The notes: generated by a model not told the origin, from the letters alone. Counted from the stretch's first letter, positions 1-8,388 are shown. The stretch: DNA of 64,000 nucleotides from Pseudomonas sp. R28(2017) (GCF_002112505.1 NZ_NEHW01000004.1:372001-436000); one strand, 5' to 3'. Numbers and translations: made by a program.

Positions 1-368
1 TTGGAGATCGACTGCACGCCGGCACGGACGATTTCGCAGAAGTACGCGGCCTCGAACATCATGAACGCCACCACGCACGAGGTGAAGGCACCCACCGGGG
101 TGTCCTCGCCAGTGATCCAGCGCAGCACGAAGGGCACGGCCAGGTAGAACCAGGTGATCACCAGCAGCAGCGGGATCGAGCGGAAGTAGTTGACGTAGGC
201 ACCGGCCACGCGCGACAGCAGCTTGCTCGACGACAGGCGCATCAAGGCCAGGATGGTGCCCAGCACGATGCCGCCGACCACGCCCATGACCATCAGTTGC
301 AGGGTCATGAGCATGCCTTCCCAGAGGGCAGGCAGGGCCGGGATGATTTCGCTGAAATCCATGTCCAT
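1..368 (-). CDS. gltK: Glutamate/aspartate ABC transporter permease GltK (3' end cut by window edge)
   Basis: Inner-membrane permease of the acidic amino-acid importer. The visible part begins MDMDFSEIIPALPALWEGML and runs through hydrophobic segments with the HisM-type permease pattern, including YVNYFRSIPLLLVITWFYLA, where RSIPLL matches the EAA-loop-proximal R-x-(I/V)-P-LL motif of polar amino-acid permeases. The ATG start at 368 lies a few bases beyond the gltJ stop, with a second in-frame ATG two codons further in. It follows gltJ on the same strand, so the two are co-transcribed and probably form a heterodimeric channel. The C-terminus and the partner ATPase gene lie outside the window. 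In P. putida these genes are also called aat genes. Confidence 0.9.
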   Translation of the reverse strand, partial: MDMDFSEIIPALPALWEGMLMTLQLMVMGVVGGIVLGTILALMRLSSSKLLSRVAGAYVNYFRSIPLLLVITWFYLAVPFVLRWITGEDTPVGAFTSCVVAFMMFEAAYFCEIVRAGVQSIS

Positions 369-1115
369 TTACTTGCCCCCCACGGAGATCAGGCCAGGCA
401 CGGCGACTTTCTTCTCGACCATGCGCATCAGCAGCATCAGGCCCATGTTCAGGGTGAAGTAGATCAGCGTGGCCAGGGTGAAGGCCTCGAACAGGTTGGC
501 CGAGAATTCGGCGGTCTGCTTGGTCTGGGCCAGCAGTTCCATCAGGCCGATCAGCGAGGCCACCGAGGAGTTCTTGAACACGTTCAGGAATTCCGAGGTG
601 AGCGGCGGAATGATGATCCGGTAGGCCTGCGGCAGCAGCACGTTGTTGTAGATCTGCGGCAGGCTGAAGCCCATGGCGCGGGCGGCGGCTTCCTGGCCGC
701 GGGGCAGCGCCTGGATACCGGTGCGTACCTGCTCGCAGACGCGGGCGGCGGTGAACAGGCCCAGGCAGATGACCACGCTGATCAGCGCCGAAGTGGTCGG
801 GTTGAGGTCCTGCTTGAACCATTCCTGCAGGCCTTCGGGCAGCAGGTCCGGCACCAGGAAGTACCAGATGAACAGTTGCACCAGCAGCGGCACGTTGCGG
901 AACAGTTCCACATAGGCGGTGGCGATGCCCGATACCAGACGGTTCGGCACGGTCCGCATGACGCCGAGGACCGACCCCAGCAGCAATGCGATGATCCAGG
1001 CGGTGATGGCGATGGCGATGGTCCAGCCCAGACCGGTGATGTACCAGTCCAGATAGGTCTCGCTGCCCACGCCGGTGGACTTGAAGAACACGCCCCAGTC
1101 CCAGTTGTAATTCAT
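369..1115 (-). CDS. gltJ: Glutamate/aspartate ABC transporter permease GltJ
   Basis: Permease of 248 residues for uptake of glutamate and aspartate. It starts MNYNWDWGVFFKSTGVGSET and shows several membrane segments. It carries ELFRNVPLLVQLFIWYFLVP, the conserved R-N-(V/T)-P-LL-VQ region of HisM/GlnP-type permeases, and the ATPase-contact EAA loop near QEAAARAMGFSLPQ. Length is normal for the family. It lies between gltI (146 bp upstream) and gltK (adjacent) on the minus strand, the usual order for the gltIJKL operon. The gltI-gltJ gap holds a hairpin that may reduce permease expression relative to the binding protein. Confidence 0.93.
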   Translation of the reverse strand: MNYNWDWGVFFKSTGVGSETYLDWYITGLGWTIAIAITAWIIALLLGSVLGVMRTVPNRLVSGIATAYVELFRNVPLLVQLFIWYFLVPDLLPEGLQEWFKQDLNPTTSALISVVICLGLFTAARVCEQVRTGIQALPRGQEAAARAMGFSLPQIYNNVLLPQAYRIIIPPLTSEFLNVFKNSSVASLIGLMELLAQTKQTAEFSANLFEAFTLATLIYFTLNMGLMLLMRMVEKKVAVPGLISVGGK

Positions 1116-1157
1116 CGGGATTTCCCCTCAGACGGTTGTTTCACGGGCACCTTCGAG

Positions 1158-1186
1158 CATCCAAGGGCGCTGGGCGCCCTCGGATG
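1158..1186 (-). terminator. Intercistronic hairpin between gltI and gltJ (attenuator-like)
   Basis: A stem of CATCC + AGGGCGC pairs with GCGCCCT + GGATG around a TGG loop, with a single A/C mismatch. There is no U-run. Its position directly after a binding-protein gene and before the permease genes is typical of structures that stabilise or partly terminate the upstream message, so that more binding protein than permease is made. The effect is inferred; the pairing is visible. Confidence 0.6.
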
Positions 1187-1261
1187 AAAGGGTAGACACT
1201 AATACGTGGCCTGTCGGTTCAATCGTGTGCGGATGCGCACCAGGCCACTATTGGCTGAGGA

Positions 1262-2179
1262 TCAGGACTTCTTCTCGTCCGCCGCCTTGTCGGTCGGCTC
1301 GGCGATCAGTTTCTTCAGCTCGTCGCTCATCTTGAACTGAAGGTTCAGGCCTTTTGGCGGGATCGGCTGCTGGAACCATTTGTCATAGCTCTTGTTGACT
1401 TCGCCCGACTTGAAGTACCCGACGATGGCGTCATCGACCGCTTTCTTGAAGGCCGCGTCATCCTTGCGCACCATGCAGCCGTAGATTTCGTACGACTGCG
1501 GGGTACCGGTGATGACCCAGTCCGACGGCTTGCGTGCCTTGGCCATTTCGCCGGCGAGCAGCGCGTCGTCCATCATGAAGGCCACGGCGCGGCCGCTTTC
1601 GAGCATGTTGAAGGCTTCACCGTGGTCCTTGGCGGAAATCACGTTCATCTTCATCTGCTTGTCGGCGTTCATCGCCTTGAGCAGGCGCTCGGATGTGGTG
1701 CCGGCGGTGGTCACCACGTTCTTGCCGGCCAGGTCCGGGAAATCCTTGTAGGCCGGCTGACCGTCCTTGACCTTGGTCAGCAGACGGGTACCGACTTCAA
1801 AGATGCCTACGGTGAAGCCGACTTGCTGCTGGCGCTCGACGTTGTTGGTGGTGGAGCCGCACTCAAGGTCCACGGTGCCGTTCTGCACCAGCGGGATGCG
1901 GGTCTGGGAGGTGACCAGGTTGTACTTGACCTTGATGTCGGTACCCAGTTGCTTCTTCAGGGCATCGACCACGGCCAGCTGGATGTCGTGGGAGTAGCCC
2001 ACGGGCGTTTGACCGCCGGCCAGGTAGGAAAACGGAATGGAAGAGTCGCGGTGGCCCAGGGTGATGGTGCCCGAGTCCTTGATCTTCTTCAGGGTACCGG
2101 TCAGTTCTTCAGCCATGGCTGGCGAAGCGATGATCGCGGCGGCGATGGTTGCGCCCAACAGGTGACGAACGATACGCAT
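1262..2179 (-). CDS. gltI: Glutamate/aspartate periplasmic binding protein GltI
   Basis: Solute-binding protein of 305 residues that captures glutamate/aspartate in the periplasm. The chosen start gives MRIVRHLLGATIAAAIIASP followed by AMA|EELTGTL, a clear signal peptide. The frame is open 63 codons further upstream, but that stretch lacks protein character, and the ATG at 2179 has a GAGGA ribosome site 8 nt before it. Family hallmarks are GTITLGHRDSSIPFSY (substrate pocket), VDLECGSTTNN and DWVITGTPQSYEIYGCMVRK. It is the first gene of gltIJK. A sigma-54 promoter and paired AauR-like sites lie upstream. The family fold is class II (SBP_bac_3). Confidence 0.94.
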   Translation of the reverse strand: MRIVRHLLGATIAAAIIASPAMAEELTGTLKKIKDSGTITLGHRDSSIPFSYLAGGQTPVGYSHDIQLAVVDALKKQLGTDIKVKYNLVTSQTRIPLVQNGTVDLECGSTTNNVERQQQVGFTVGIFEVGTRLLTKVKDGQPAYKDFPDLAGKNVVTTAGTTSERLLKAMNADKQMKMNVISAKDHGEAFNMLESGRAVAFMMDDALLAGEMAKARKPSDWVITGTPQSYEIYGCMVRKDDAAFKKAVDDAIVGYFKSGEVNKSYDKWFQQPIPPKGLNLQFKMSDELKKLIAEPTDKAADEKKS

Positions 2180-2280
2180 CAAATTTTCCTCGACGTGTTT
2201 GTTTTTTTTATGGAGCCGTTGGCGGACTCTTCGTTCAACGAATACAACAAGAAGCGAGTGCATTCGGCTACCAAGTGTAG

Positions 2281-2296
2281 AGCATGAGTCGTGCCA
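2281..2296 (-). promoter_or_regulatory. Sigma-54 (RpoN) promoter of gltI
   Basis: Read on the minus strand the sequence is TGGCACGACTCATGC, against the -24/-12 consensus TGGCACG-N4-TTGC. The GG and GC doublets are present with exactly ten bases between them. It would place the transcript start near 2271, about 90 nt before the gltI ATG. P. putida acidic amino-acid uptake is known to depend on RpoN and the AauRS two-component system, so the site fits the gene. Confidence 0.8.
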
Positions 2297-2373
2297 AGCT
2301 CTGGGATCGATCATAACGTCGCATGTTCTGCGGGGAGCAAGCCATTTTTCGTGATCCTGTGCAGCCATGTGCT

Positions 2374-2418
2374 TACGGGTTTCCGAACGGATGGATTGCC
2401 TGCGTTCGGAAACCCGAA
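2374..2418. promoter_or_regulatory. Paired AauR-type enhancer sites (large inverted repeat)
   Basis: A perfect 14-bp inverted repeat (2376-2389 with 2403-2416) is made of two copies, in opposite orientation, of the pattern TTCGG-N4-CCGAA. The right copy at 2405-2418 is exact (TTCGGAAACCCGAA). The left copy, read on the minus strand from 2387 to 2374, has one mismatch (TTCGGAAACCCGTA). TTCGGNNNNCCGAA is the motif I recall for AauR in P. putida. Centres are 31 bp apart, about three helical turns, and lie roughly 105-145 bp upstream of the inferred gltI transcript start, as expected for RpoN enhancers. They also lie just before the divergent effector gene. Confidence 0.72.
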
Positions 2419-2492
2419 TGGCTGATCTATCTACCGCGAGGGTGACCAGGGCGCGTGCTCAGATCGGGGTTTTCCTGTTTGGAGATCCCACC

Positions 2493-5400
2493 GTGGCGGT
2501 GAATCCTGTTTTTCCTGCAACGTCCGTCGACCATCTCATCGAGCGAAACCTGCCCCGATGGCTCACGGGGGCCGAGGCTGAGCACGCCCAGGCCTACCAT
2601 CAGGCATTGGTGGCGCAGCAACGGTACGCCGAGCATCTTCGACAGCTATTGAAGCCTGTGCCGTCCATCGAGGCATTCGCGTTGCCTCGCCTTGAGAAAG
2701 CCCTGCTTGAAGCCGGGCTTGGGCATGTCGACCCCCGGCAGGCATTTGTCTCGATCAATGAACAGTTCGAGCTGCCGTCCGCCGCCGAGAAGCTCTACAA
2801 ACCCACGGTCACCTACACCTCCCGGCACAGTTTGCTCGCCGCTGCGCTGCACAACTTCCAGGATCATGAAACCAAGCCTTGGCTGCGGCGTAAGGCCAGT
2901 CTGAACGGCGGCCCGGGAGCTGTGCTGGCGCTATCGTTCGAGCGTTTTGCCGGCATCTGTCGCCGCCTGGACATCGGTGCGGGTTATCAGGCGGTACTCA
3001 GGAGTGTGCTGCAGCCCAAATCCGGCCGCGGTCAGCCTTGGGACCAGGCTCGCCGGCGGGTTGAGCAGCTGTTTCAGGACTGTCTGCGTGCTCGCCTGAG
3101 GGCCGAGGTGTACGAGGCCAGGATCAAGCGACAGATCGATGAAGCAGACCTGCAGCGCCTGCTCGCCTATCTCGCCGGGCCCGAACCGGGGGTAGACGCC
3201 AAGGGAAGCTTCACTGCGCGTCAGCTCTATCTGCTCGGCAAGTGCATCGTTGGCGTGATCGCCCTGGAATGGCGAGTGGCCGGCAGCGATGCAATCGATG
3301 AAATCTTCGTCTGGATGCCGGGCGATCCGGACAAAGCCATCCGTCATTACGATTGCTGGTCAGACGTCTATGCGGACATCGCCATACGCTTGCGTGTGCC
3401 CACGTTCCGCAGCGGGTTCAGCCGCTTCATCAAGGCTCGTGACCGTGCCGGGTTCGATCAGGCGCTCAACCGGTTGCTCAAGGCATCGGCTGCGCCGGCA
3501 GTGATTGAGCTCGATGGCCGCAACCTGCCCATCACCGTTGATGCTTTCGCCCATGCTCAAGCGCAGCAGGTTGCCAGGATTTTCGACGATGCGCGCTTCA
3601 TCGCAGTGCCGACGGATGATGAAGATCGCCAGAGCCGGCAGGAGCGCTTGCAGCAGATGCAGTCGGCCGGCCTGGACCTGTTGGGCATGGCGGCATTCTT
3701 CGTTCCTGGGCTGGGTGAGTTGATGTTGCTTGTTAACGCCGTTCAGTTGCTGGACGAAGTCTACGAAGGTTACCAAGCCTGGCAGCTGGGTGATCGCCAG
3801 GGAGCACTGAATCATTTGTTCGGCGTGGTCGAGAGCGTGGCGCTGGCAGGGGCGGTGTCGGGCGCGGTGCATGTACTGCCGCGTATTGCATTCGTCGACG
3901 CGCTGGAGCCTGGGATGGCGGCTGATGGCACAGTGAAGCTCAGGCATCCCAGCCAGCGCGCGCATCTGGAAGAAAGCCCGGTAGCACTGTTGCAAGTGCT
4001 TGCCCCACAAGTGTTTGGCAGCGTGCTGGAGGATGATGCCCGCACCTTGCTGACGGTCACTGGTTTCAACGCTGAGAAGGTGCGCCGTCTGTGTGTGGAA
4101 CACGCCCCGGCCCCGGCCCGGATTCTGGACATGCATGAGCGCATTGGCCTGCACCATGCTTCGCCATCGCTCAAAGGCGCAGCGTTCGAAGAGGCTCTGG
4201 GCGGTCTGCGCCAGGCGGCTGACCCAGACCAGGCGGTGCTGATGGCGGCTTTCAAGGGCCTGACGCCACGTGGGGCCGAAGAAATCATCCGGCACACCTG
4301 TTCAGCGCAGCTGGAGAATTTGCGTGCCACTGGGCGAGTACCACTGGGCATGGCGGAACGGGCGCGCGCTCATGTTCGCCAAACCCGCCTGGACAATGCT
4401 TGCCTGGGCGTGCGCCTGCATGGCATGGCTAGCCCGGACAGCGAGAGGCTGGTCATGGGGCTTCTGGCGCACAAAGCGCCGTGGCCCTCCACTAACCCGG
4501 TAGAGCTGCGTTCTGGCAGCCGTGAAGGCCCATTGCTGTTTGCCAGCCACGCAGAACCGGCTGCAAAGCCCCGGCTCATCGTGCGTCACGAGCAAGGATA
4601 CAGCCTCTATGACGGCGATGGCTCACTCGACGTCGGTGCTGGCGAGTCGCTGCTCAAGGCCCTCGTTCTTTGCCTGGACGATGATCAGAAGGCCGTGTTG
4701 AGTTCAACAAGCCTGAGTGCCAGGCAGTTGCGTGACTGGCTGATGGCGACCATTGCGGCCGACCGAGAACAGGCAGGGCGGTTGATCGGCCTTGCCCCCT
4801 CAGGCGCAGCGATCCGTCCGCCCAGGCGTTTCGGTGACGGGCATCTGGGTTACCGGCTGAGTGGCGGGGGGGAGAGTAGCCAGCAGGCGATCAGACGCGG
4901 CATCCACCAGATCTTCCCGGCACTCAGCGAACTGCAGTTGCAGGCCTACCTGAATGCCGTGCGGGCGCAAGGCCATAACTTGTGGGATCACTACCAACTG
5001 CTGCAACGCCAGCTTGCCGAACTGCGCGGGGCCCTGAGTGAATGGCAGGGGCAATGGCGGACGCCAGCCGATGCCATCAGGCGACGTCGCGTCGCCGATA
5101 CCTTGCGTCGCAGCTGGCGGCGAAAACTGGTCGATGTCAATGACGAGTACGAGTTGGTGCTGGACGGTGAGCATGTCAGCGAATTGCCGACATTGCCCGC
5201 AGGTTTGGAGTTTGCCCATGTACATCGGCTGGTCCTGCGTAACATGAACCTGGAGAGCATCGCCCCGGACTTCCTCGGGCGTTTTCCTAACCTGGTCGAA
5301 CTGGACCTCAGCGAAAATCGCCTTACCCAAGTGCCACCTGGCATCGAGGGGCTCACTCACCTGCGGCGTCTGAACCTCACCAGCAATCAAATCGTGATCG

Positions 5401-6632
5401 ATGAGCAGGCCAATCTCCGTTTTGCCCCGCTCGCTCTGCTCGATACCGTCGAGCTCAGTTTCAATCCGTTGGGGCAAGCGCCTGATCTCTCGGGTTTGCG
5501 GCACGTGCGGCAGTTGCATCTGCGGGCGACGGAGCTGGTCGATGTCCAAGAGCTGCTCTCGCGTGCCTCCTGGCGAGCGATGATCGACGCGCGAGAAAAC
5601 CGGATTCGCCAATTGCAGCAAGAAGTGCAGGGGTTGGATCTGCGACTGGCGCGTATTCAGCTGCATGACAATCCGTTGAACCAGACCAGCCACGAACAGC
5701 TCGACCGGAGGCACGCAGGTGTCCTGCCTGGCGCTCGGGGCAGTGCATCATACAAGCACCGGGAAGCCGGCGGCGAGGTGCGTGAACTGTGGACGCATAC
5801 CCGCGACCGGTCGCTTCGCCTGCAGCGCGAAGCGTCCTGGGACCGGTTGCGCCAGGAGGCGGGGTCGAACGATCTTTTTCGCTTCCTGGCCGATCTGGGG
5901 CAGGGTGATGATTTTGCCGAGCACCCCGGGCACTTCCGGCGACGGGTATGGCGCATTCTGGATGCCTGTGAGCACAACGAGACGCTACGCGAGCAGATCT
6001 TTCGTGAGGTGGGAGGGCCGCGCAGTTGCGAGGACCGCTTGCTGTTGATGCTAAACCAGCTGGAAATCGGTGTATTGGTGCAGCAGGGGGTTAGCGGCGT
6101 GCCGGCCAACCAGGTGGAGCAGAGCCTGGTACGCCTGGGCCGGCAGCTGCACCGCCTGGATCTGGTCGACTCGATCGCCACTAGGCAGGTGCAGCACATG
6201 CGTGCCAATACGACAGGCAGGGTCGATGAAATCGAAGTGAGGCTGTTGTACCGCAACCAGCTGGCGCAGGCACTGGAACTGCCAGTTCAGGTAGAGGACA
6301 TGCATTATGCCCAGTACGCCAATGTAACGGACGATGACCTGCTCGCGGCGCAGCTGGACGTCCTTCAGGCCGAAACGCCAGAAGAGATCCAGCAGACGCT
6401 GGCGCAGCGGCCTTTCTGGGCCAGCTACGCCAGGCAGCGCTACGCCGAGCGTTTCGATGCGCTGGCGGAGCCTTATCATCAGCGTCTTGCCGAATATGAA
6501 GCGCAAGCTGCCAGCGACGGCGAGCAGCTCTATCTGCAGAGGGCTGATGAGTTGATGCGTGAACTGGAAGCCGCCGAGCAGCAGCTGCTGAGGACGCTGG
6601 CGGAAGAAGCCTGGGCGCGATTACCCGGTTGA
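2493..6632 (+). CDS. LRR / NEL-type E3 ubiquitin ligase effector-like protein with DUF6543 N-terminus
   Basis: Very large protein of 1,379 residues from the GTG at 2493, which has GGAG 8 nt upstream. Alternative starts are ATG 2418 or 2391 and an in-frame start at 2367, but these overlap the AauR-type repeat. The N-terminal ~350 residues resemble the dermonecrotic-toxin/DUF6543 domain (NLPRWLTGAEAEHAQAYHQA). A hydrophobic stretch follows near 395-465. Six or so leucine-rich repeats lie near 900-1070 (LVELDLSENRLTQVPPGIEG). The C-terminal NEL domain carries RSCEDRLLLMLNQLEIGV, matching the Cys-x-Asp active site of IpaH/SspH/SlrP ligases; the cysteine is residue 1179 and the aspartate 1181. There is no signal peptide and no type III secretion genes in view. 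Predicted role, by family: ubiquitinates eukaryotic host proteins after delivery. Delivery route unknown. Confidence 0.85.
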   Translation: MAVNPVFPATSVDHLIERNLPRWLTGAEAEHAQAYHQALVAQQRYAEHLRQLLKPVPSIEAFALPRLEKALLEAGLGHVDPRQAFVSINEQFELPSAAEKLYKPTVTYTSRHSLLAAALHNFQDHETKPWLRRKASLNGGPGAVLALSFERFAGICRRLDIGAGYQAVLRSVLQPKSGRGQPWDQARRRVEQLFQDCLRARLRAEVYEARIKRQIDEADLQRLLAYLAGPEPGVDAKGSFTARQLYLLGKCIVGVIALEWRVAGSDAIDEIFVWMPGDPDKAIRHYDCWSDVYADIAIRLRVPTFRSGFSRFIKARDRAGFDQALNRLLKASAAPAVIELDGRNLPITVDAFAHAQAQQVARIFDDARFIAVPTDDEDRQSRQERLQQMQSAGLDLLGMAAFFVPGLGELMLLVNAVQLLDEVYEGYQAWQLGDRQGALNHLFGVVESVALAGAVSGAVHVLPRIAFVDALEPGMAADGTVKLRHPSQRAHLEESPVALLQVLAPQVFGSVLEDDARTLLTVTGFNAEKVRRLCVEHAPAPARILDMHERIGLHHASPSLKGAAFEEALGGLRQAADPDQAVLMAAFKGLTPRGAEEIIRHTCSAQLENLRATGRVPLGMAERARAHVRQTRLDNACLGVRLHGMASPDSERLVMGLLAHKAPWPSTNPVELRSGSREGPLLFASHAEPAAKPRLIVRHEQGYSLYDGDGSLDVGAGESLLKALVLCLDDDQKAVLSSTSLSARQLRDWLMATIAADREQAGRLIGLAPSGAAIRPPRRFGDGHLGYRLSGGGESSQQAIRRGIHQIFPALSELQLQAYLNAVRAQGHNLWDHYQLLQRQLAELRGALSEWQGQWRTPADAIRRRRVADTLRRSWRRKLVDVNDEYELVLDGEHVSELPTLPAGLEFAHVHRLVLRNMNLESIAPDFLGRFPNLVELDLSENRLTQVPPGIEGLTHLRRLNLTSNQIVIDEQANLRFAPLALLDTVELSFNPLGQAPDLSGLRHVRQLHLRATELVDVQELLSRASWRAMIDARENRIRQLQQEVQGLDLRLARIQLHDNPLNQTSHEQLDRRHAGVLPGARGSASYKHREAGGEVRELWTHTRDRSLRLQREASWDRLRQEAGSNDLFRFLADLGQGDDFAEHPGHFRRRVWRILDACEHNETLREQIFREVGGPRSCEDRLLLMLNQLEIGVLVQQGVSGVPANQVEQSLVRLGRQLHRLDLVDSIATRQVQHMRANTTGRVDEIEVRLLYRNQLAQALELPVQVEDMHYAQYANVTDDDLLAAQLDVLQAETPEEIQQTLAQRPFWASYARQRYAERFDALAEPYHQRLAEYEAQAASDGEQLYLQRADELMRELEAAEQQLLRTLAEEAWARLPG

Positions 6633-6636
6633 AGCC

Positions 6637-6666
6637 GGTCGCCGCCTGCGTTGCGTGGCGGCGACC
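6637..6666. terminator. Bidirectional terminator-like hairpin
   Basis: A perfect 10-bp stem GGTCGCCGCC / GGCGGCGACC with a 10-nt loop sits between the convergent ends of the NEL effector gene (stop at 6632) and glpD (stop at 6675). It lacks a U-run. Confidence 0.6.
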
Positions 6667-6674
6667 CTGTTCGC

Positions 6675-8213
6675 TCATGCCGCGCGAGTTGCAGCCTGGC
6701 TTGTGCGCTTGTCGTCCAGGTATTGCACCAGTGCCTGCTGCTCTGCGGCGCTGGTGAACAGGCCAAGCTTGGTGCGGCGCCAGAGGATGTCATCGGCGCT
6801 GCCGGCCCATTCATGCTCGACCAGGTAATCCACTTCACGGCCGAACAGGCCGCCGCCGATCGATTGGCCCAGGCCCTCCGGGCCTTGCACACCTTCCAGC
6901 AGCTGCCACACGCGGCTGCCGTAGGTGACTGCCCAGCGCCTGGCGATATCCACCGGCAGCCAGCCGCAACGGGCCAGCACGGCATCGACCAAGGCTTGCA
7001 CGGTGCTCATCTGCTCACCGCCTGGCAGTGGCGAGGCGGCGGTCCAGCTGCCGCGCATCTGCGGGAAGTGAGGCTTGAGCTCGGCCATGGCCGACTCTGC
7101 CAGCTTGCGGTATGTCGTCAGTTTGCCACCGAACACCGACAGCAAAGGCGCCTGCCCTTCACTGGCGGACAGCGCCAGGGTGTAGTCGCGGGTCACGGCC
7201 GAAGGGTTGTCCGATTCATCGTTGCACAGCGGGCGTACCCCGGAATAGGTATGGACGATGTCGCTGCGCTGGAGTTGATGGTTGAAGTGCTCATTGACAA
7301 CCTTCAGCAGGTAATCGGTTTCCTGCTCGGTGATGGCGACCTTGGCAGGGTCGCCACTGTATTCGCGGTCGGTGGTGCCAATCAGGGTAAAGCGGTCGAG
7401 GTAAGGAATGCAGAACACGATGCGCTGGTCTTCGTTCTGCAGGATGTAGGCATGTTCGCCGTCATACAGCCGCGGCACGATGATGTGGCTGCCCTGGATC
7501 AGGCGGATACCGTAAGGGGCATCGAGCTTGAGGTCGTCCTTGATGAAGCTGGCGACCCAAGGGCCGGCGGCGTTGACCAGGGCGCGGGCGCGAATGGTCT
7601 GCAGGCTGCCATCGGCATGCTGCAACTCGACCTGCCACACGCCATTCACGCGCTCGGCACGCAGGCAGCGGGTGCGAGTGCGGATGTGCGCACCCTGCTC
7701 GCGGGCGGCCATGGCGTTGAGCACCACCAGGCGGGCATCGTCCACGGCGCAGTCGGCATATTCGAAGCCACGGGTGATCGACGGTTTCAGCGGGTAGCCC
7801 GGGCCGAAGCGCAGGCTGCGCGAGGCGCCCAGGCGCTTGCGCTTGCCCAGGTGGTCGTAGAGGAACAGGCCGGCACGGATCATCCAGGCCGGGCGCAGGT
7901 GCGGGCGGTGCGGGAGCACGAAACGCATCGGCTTGACGATGTGCGGGGCCTTGGCCAGCAATACCTCACGCTCGGCCAGGGCTTCGCGAACCAGGCGAAA
8001 TTCATAGTGCTCCAGGTAGCGCAGGCCGCCGTGGATCAACTTGCTGCTGGCCGAAGAGGTGTGCTGGGCGAGGTCGTCCCGCTCACAGAGAAACACGCTG
8101 AGCCCGCGCCCGGCGGCGTCGGCAGCAATGCCCACACCATTGATGCCACCGCCGATCACGGCGAGGTCATAGCAGTCGGCGAGGGGGGGCTGGGACGAAA
8201 CGGGCTGGGACAC
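6675..8213 (-). CDS. glpD: Aerobic glycerol-3-phosphate dehydrogenase GlpD
   Basis: Flavoprotein that oxidises sn-glycerol-3-phosphate to dihydroxyacetone phosphate at the inner membrane, passing electrons to ubiquinone. It opens with the FAD-binding DLAVIGGGINGVGIAADAAG and contains SKLIHGGLRYLEHYEFRLV and GGKLTTYRKLAESA, all GlpD hallmarks. The start is the GTG at 8213 because a strong AGGAGG lies 7-8 nt before it, giving 512 residues, the normal Pseudomonas length. An in-frame ATG 14 codons upstream lacks a ribosome site and falls close to the operator. It is last in the glpF-K-R-D cluster but has its own upstream GlpR-like operator. Confidence 0.96.
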   Translation of the reverse strand: MSQPVSSQPPLADCYDLAVIGGGINGVGIAADAAGRGLSVFLCERDDLAQHTSSASSKLIHGGLRYLEHYEFRLVREALAEREVLLAKAPHIVKPMRFVLPHRPHLRPAWMIRAGLFLYDHLGKRKRLGASRSLRFGPGYPLKPSITRGFEYADCAVDDARLVVLNAMAAREQGAHIRTRTRCLRAERVNGVWQVELQHADGSLQTIRARALVNAAGPWVASFIKDDLKLDAPYGIRLIQGSHIIVPRLYDGEHAYILQNEDQRIVFCIPYLDRFTLIGTTDREYSGDPAKVAITEQETDYLLKVVNEHFNHQLQRSDIVHTYSGVRPLCNDESDNPSAVTRDYTLALSASEGQAPLLSVFGGKLTTYRKLAESAMAELKPHFPQMRGSWTAASPLPGGEQMSTVQALVDAVLARCGWLPVDIARRWAVTYGSRVWQLLEGVQGPEGLGQSIGGGLFGREVDYLVEHEWAGSADDILWRRTKLGLFTSAAEQQALVQYLDDKRTSQAATRAA

Positions 8214-8256
8214 GGGCAAGGCCTCCTGGGGGCTGTTCACATCGAATATGAACATT

Positions 8257-8276
8257 GATGTTCGTTTCCGAAAATA
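8257..8276 (-). promoter_or_regulatory. GlpR operator candidate before glpD
   Basis: GATGTTCGTTTCCGAAAATA matches 16 of 20 positions of the enterobacterial GlpR operator consensus WATKYTCGWWAWMGMWCATW. It lies 44 bp upstream of the glpD start. The neighbouring glpR gene supports the assignment. Binding by the Pseudomonas protein is inferred. Confidence 0.6.
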
Positions 8277-8361
8277 CTAGCGCAACAGAAAGCCAGTCGC
8301 CAGTCAGTCTTTATAGAAAAAACTGATCGGATGACAAAAAAGTGAACAATTACGAAAATGG

Positions 8362-8380
8362 CGGGCCGCCTGGCGGCCCG
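8362..8380. terminator. GC-rich hairpin after glpR
   Basis: CGGGCCGCC and GGCGGCCCG are complementary around a single base, 9 nt past the glpR stop; a real loop would open a few pairs. Probable glpR terminator on the minus strand. Confidence 0.5.
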
Positions 8381-8388
8381 TGAACCGT

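Noticed and set aside
2180..2368. GltI start 63 codons upstream
   Set aside because: No ribosome site, and the added sequence would precede a clear signal peptide and cover the sigma-54 promoter.
2281..2416. Reading the 14-bp inverted repeat at 2376-2416 as a transcription terminator
   Set aside because: No T-run, 13-nt loop, and no gene ending there; it matches paired activator sites better.
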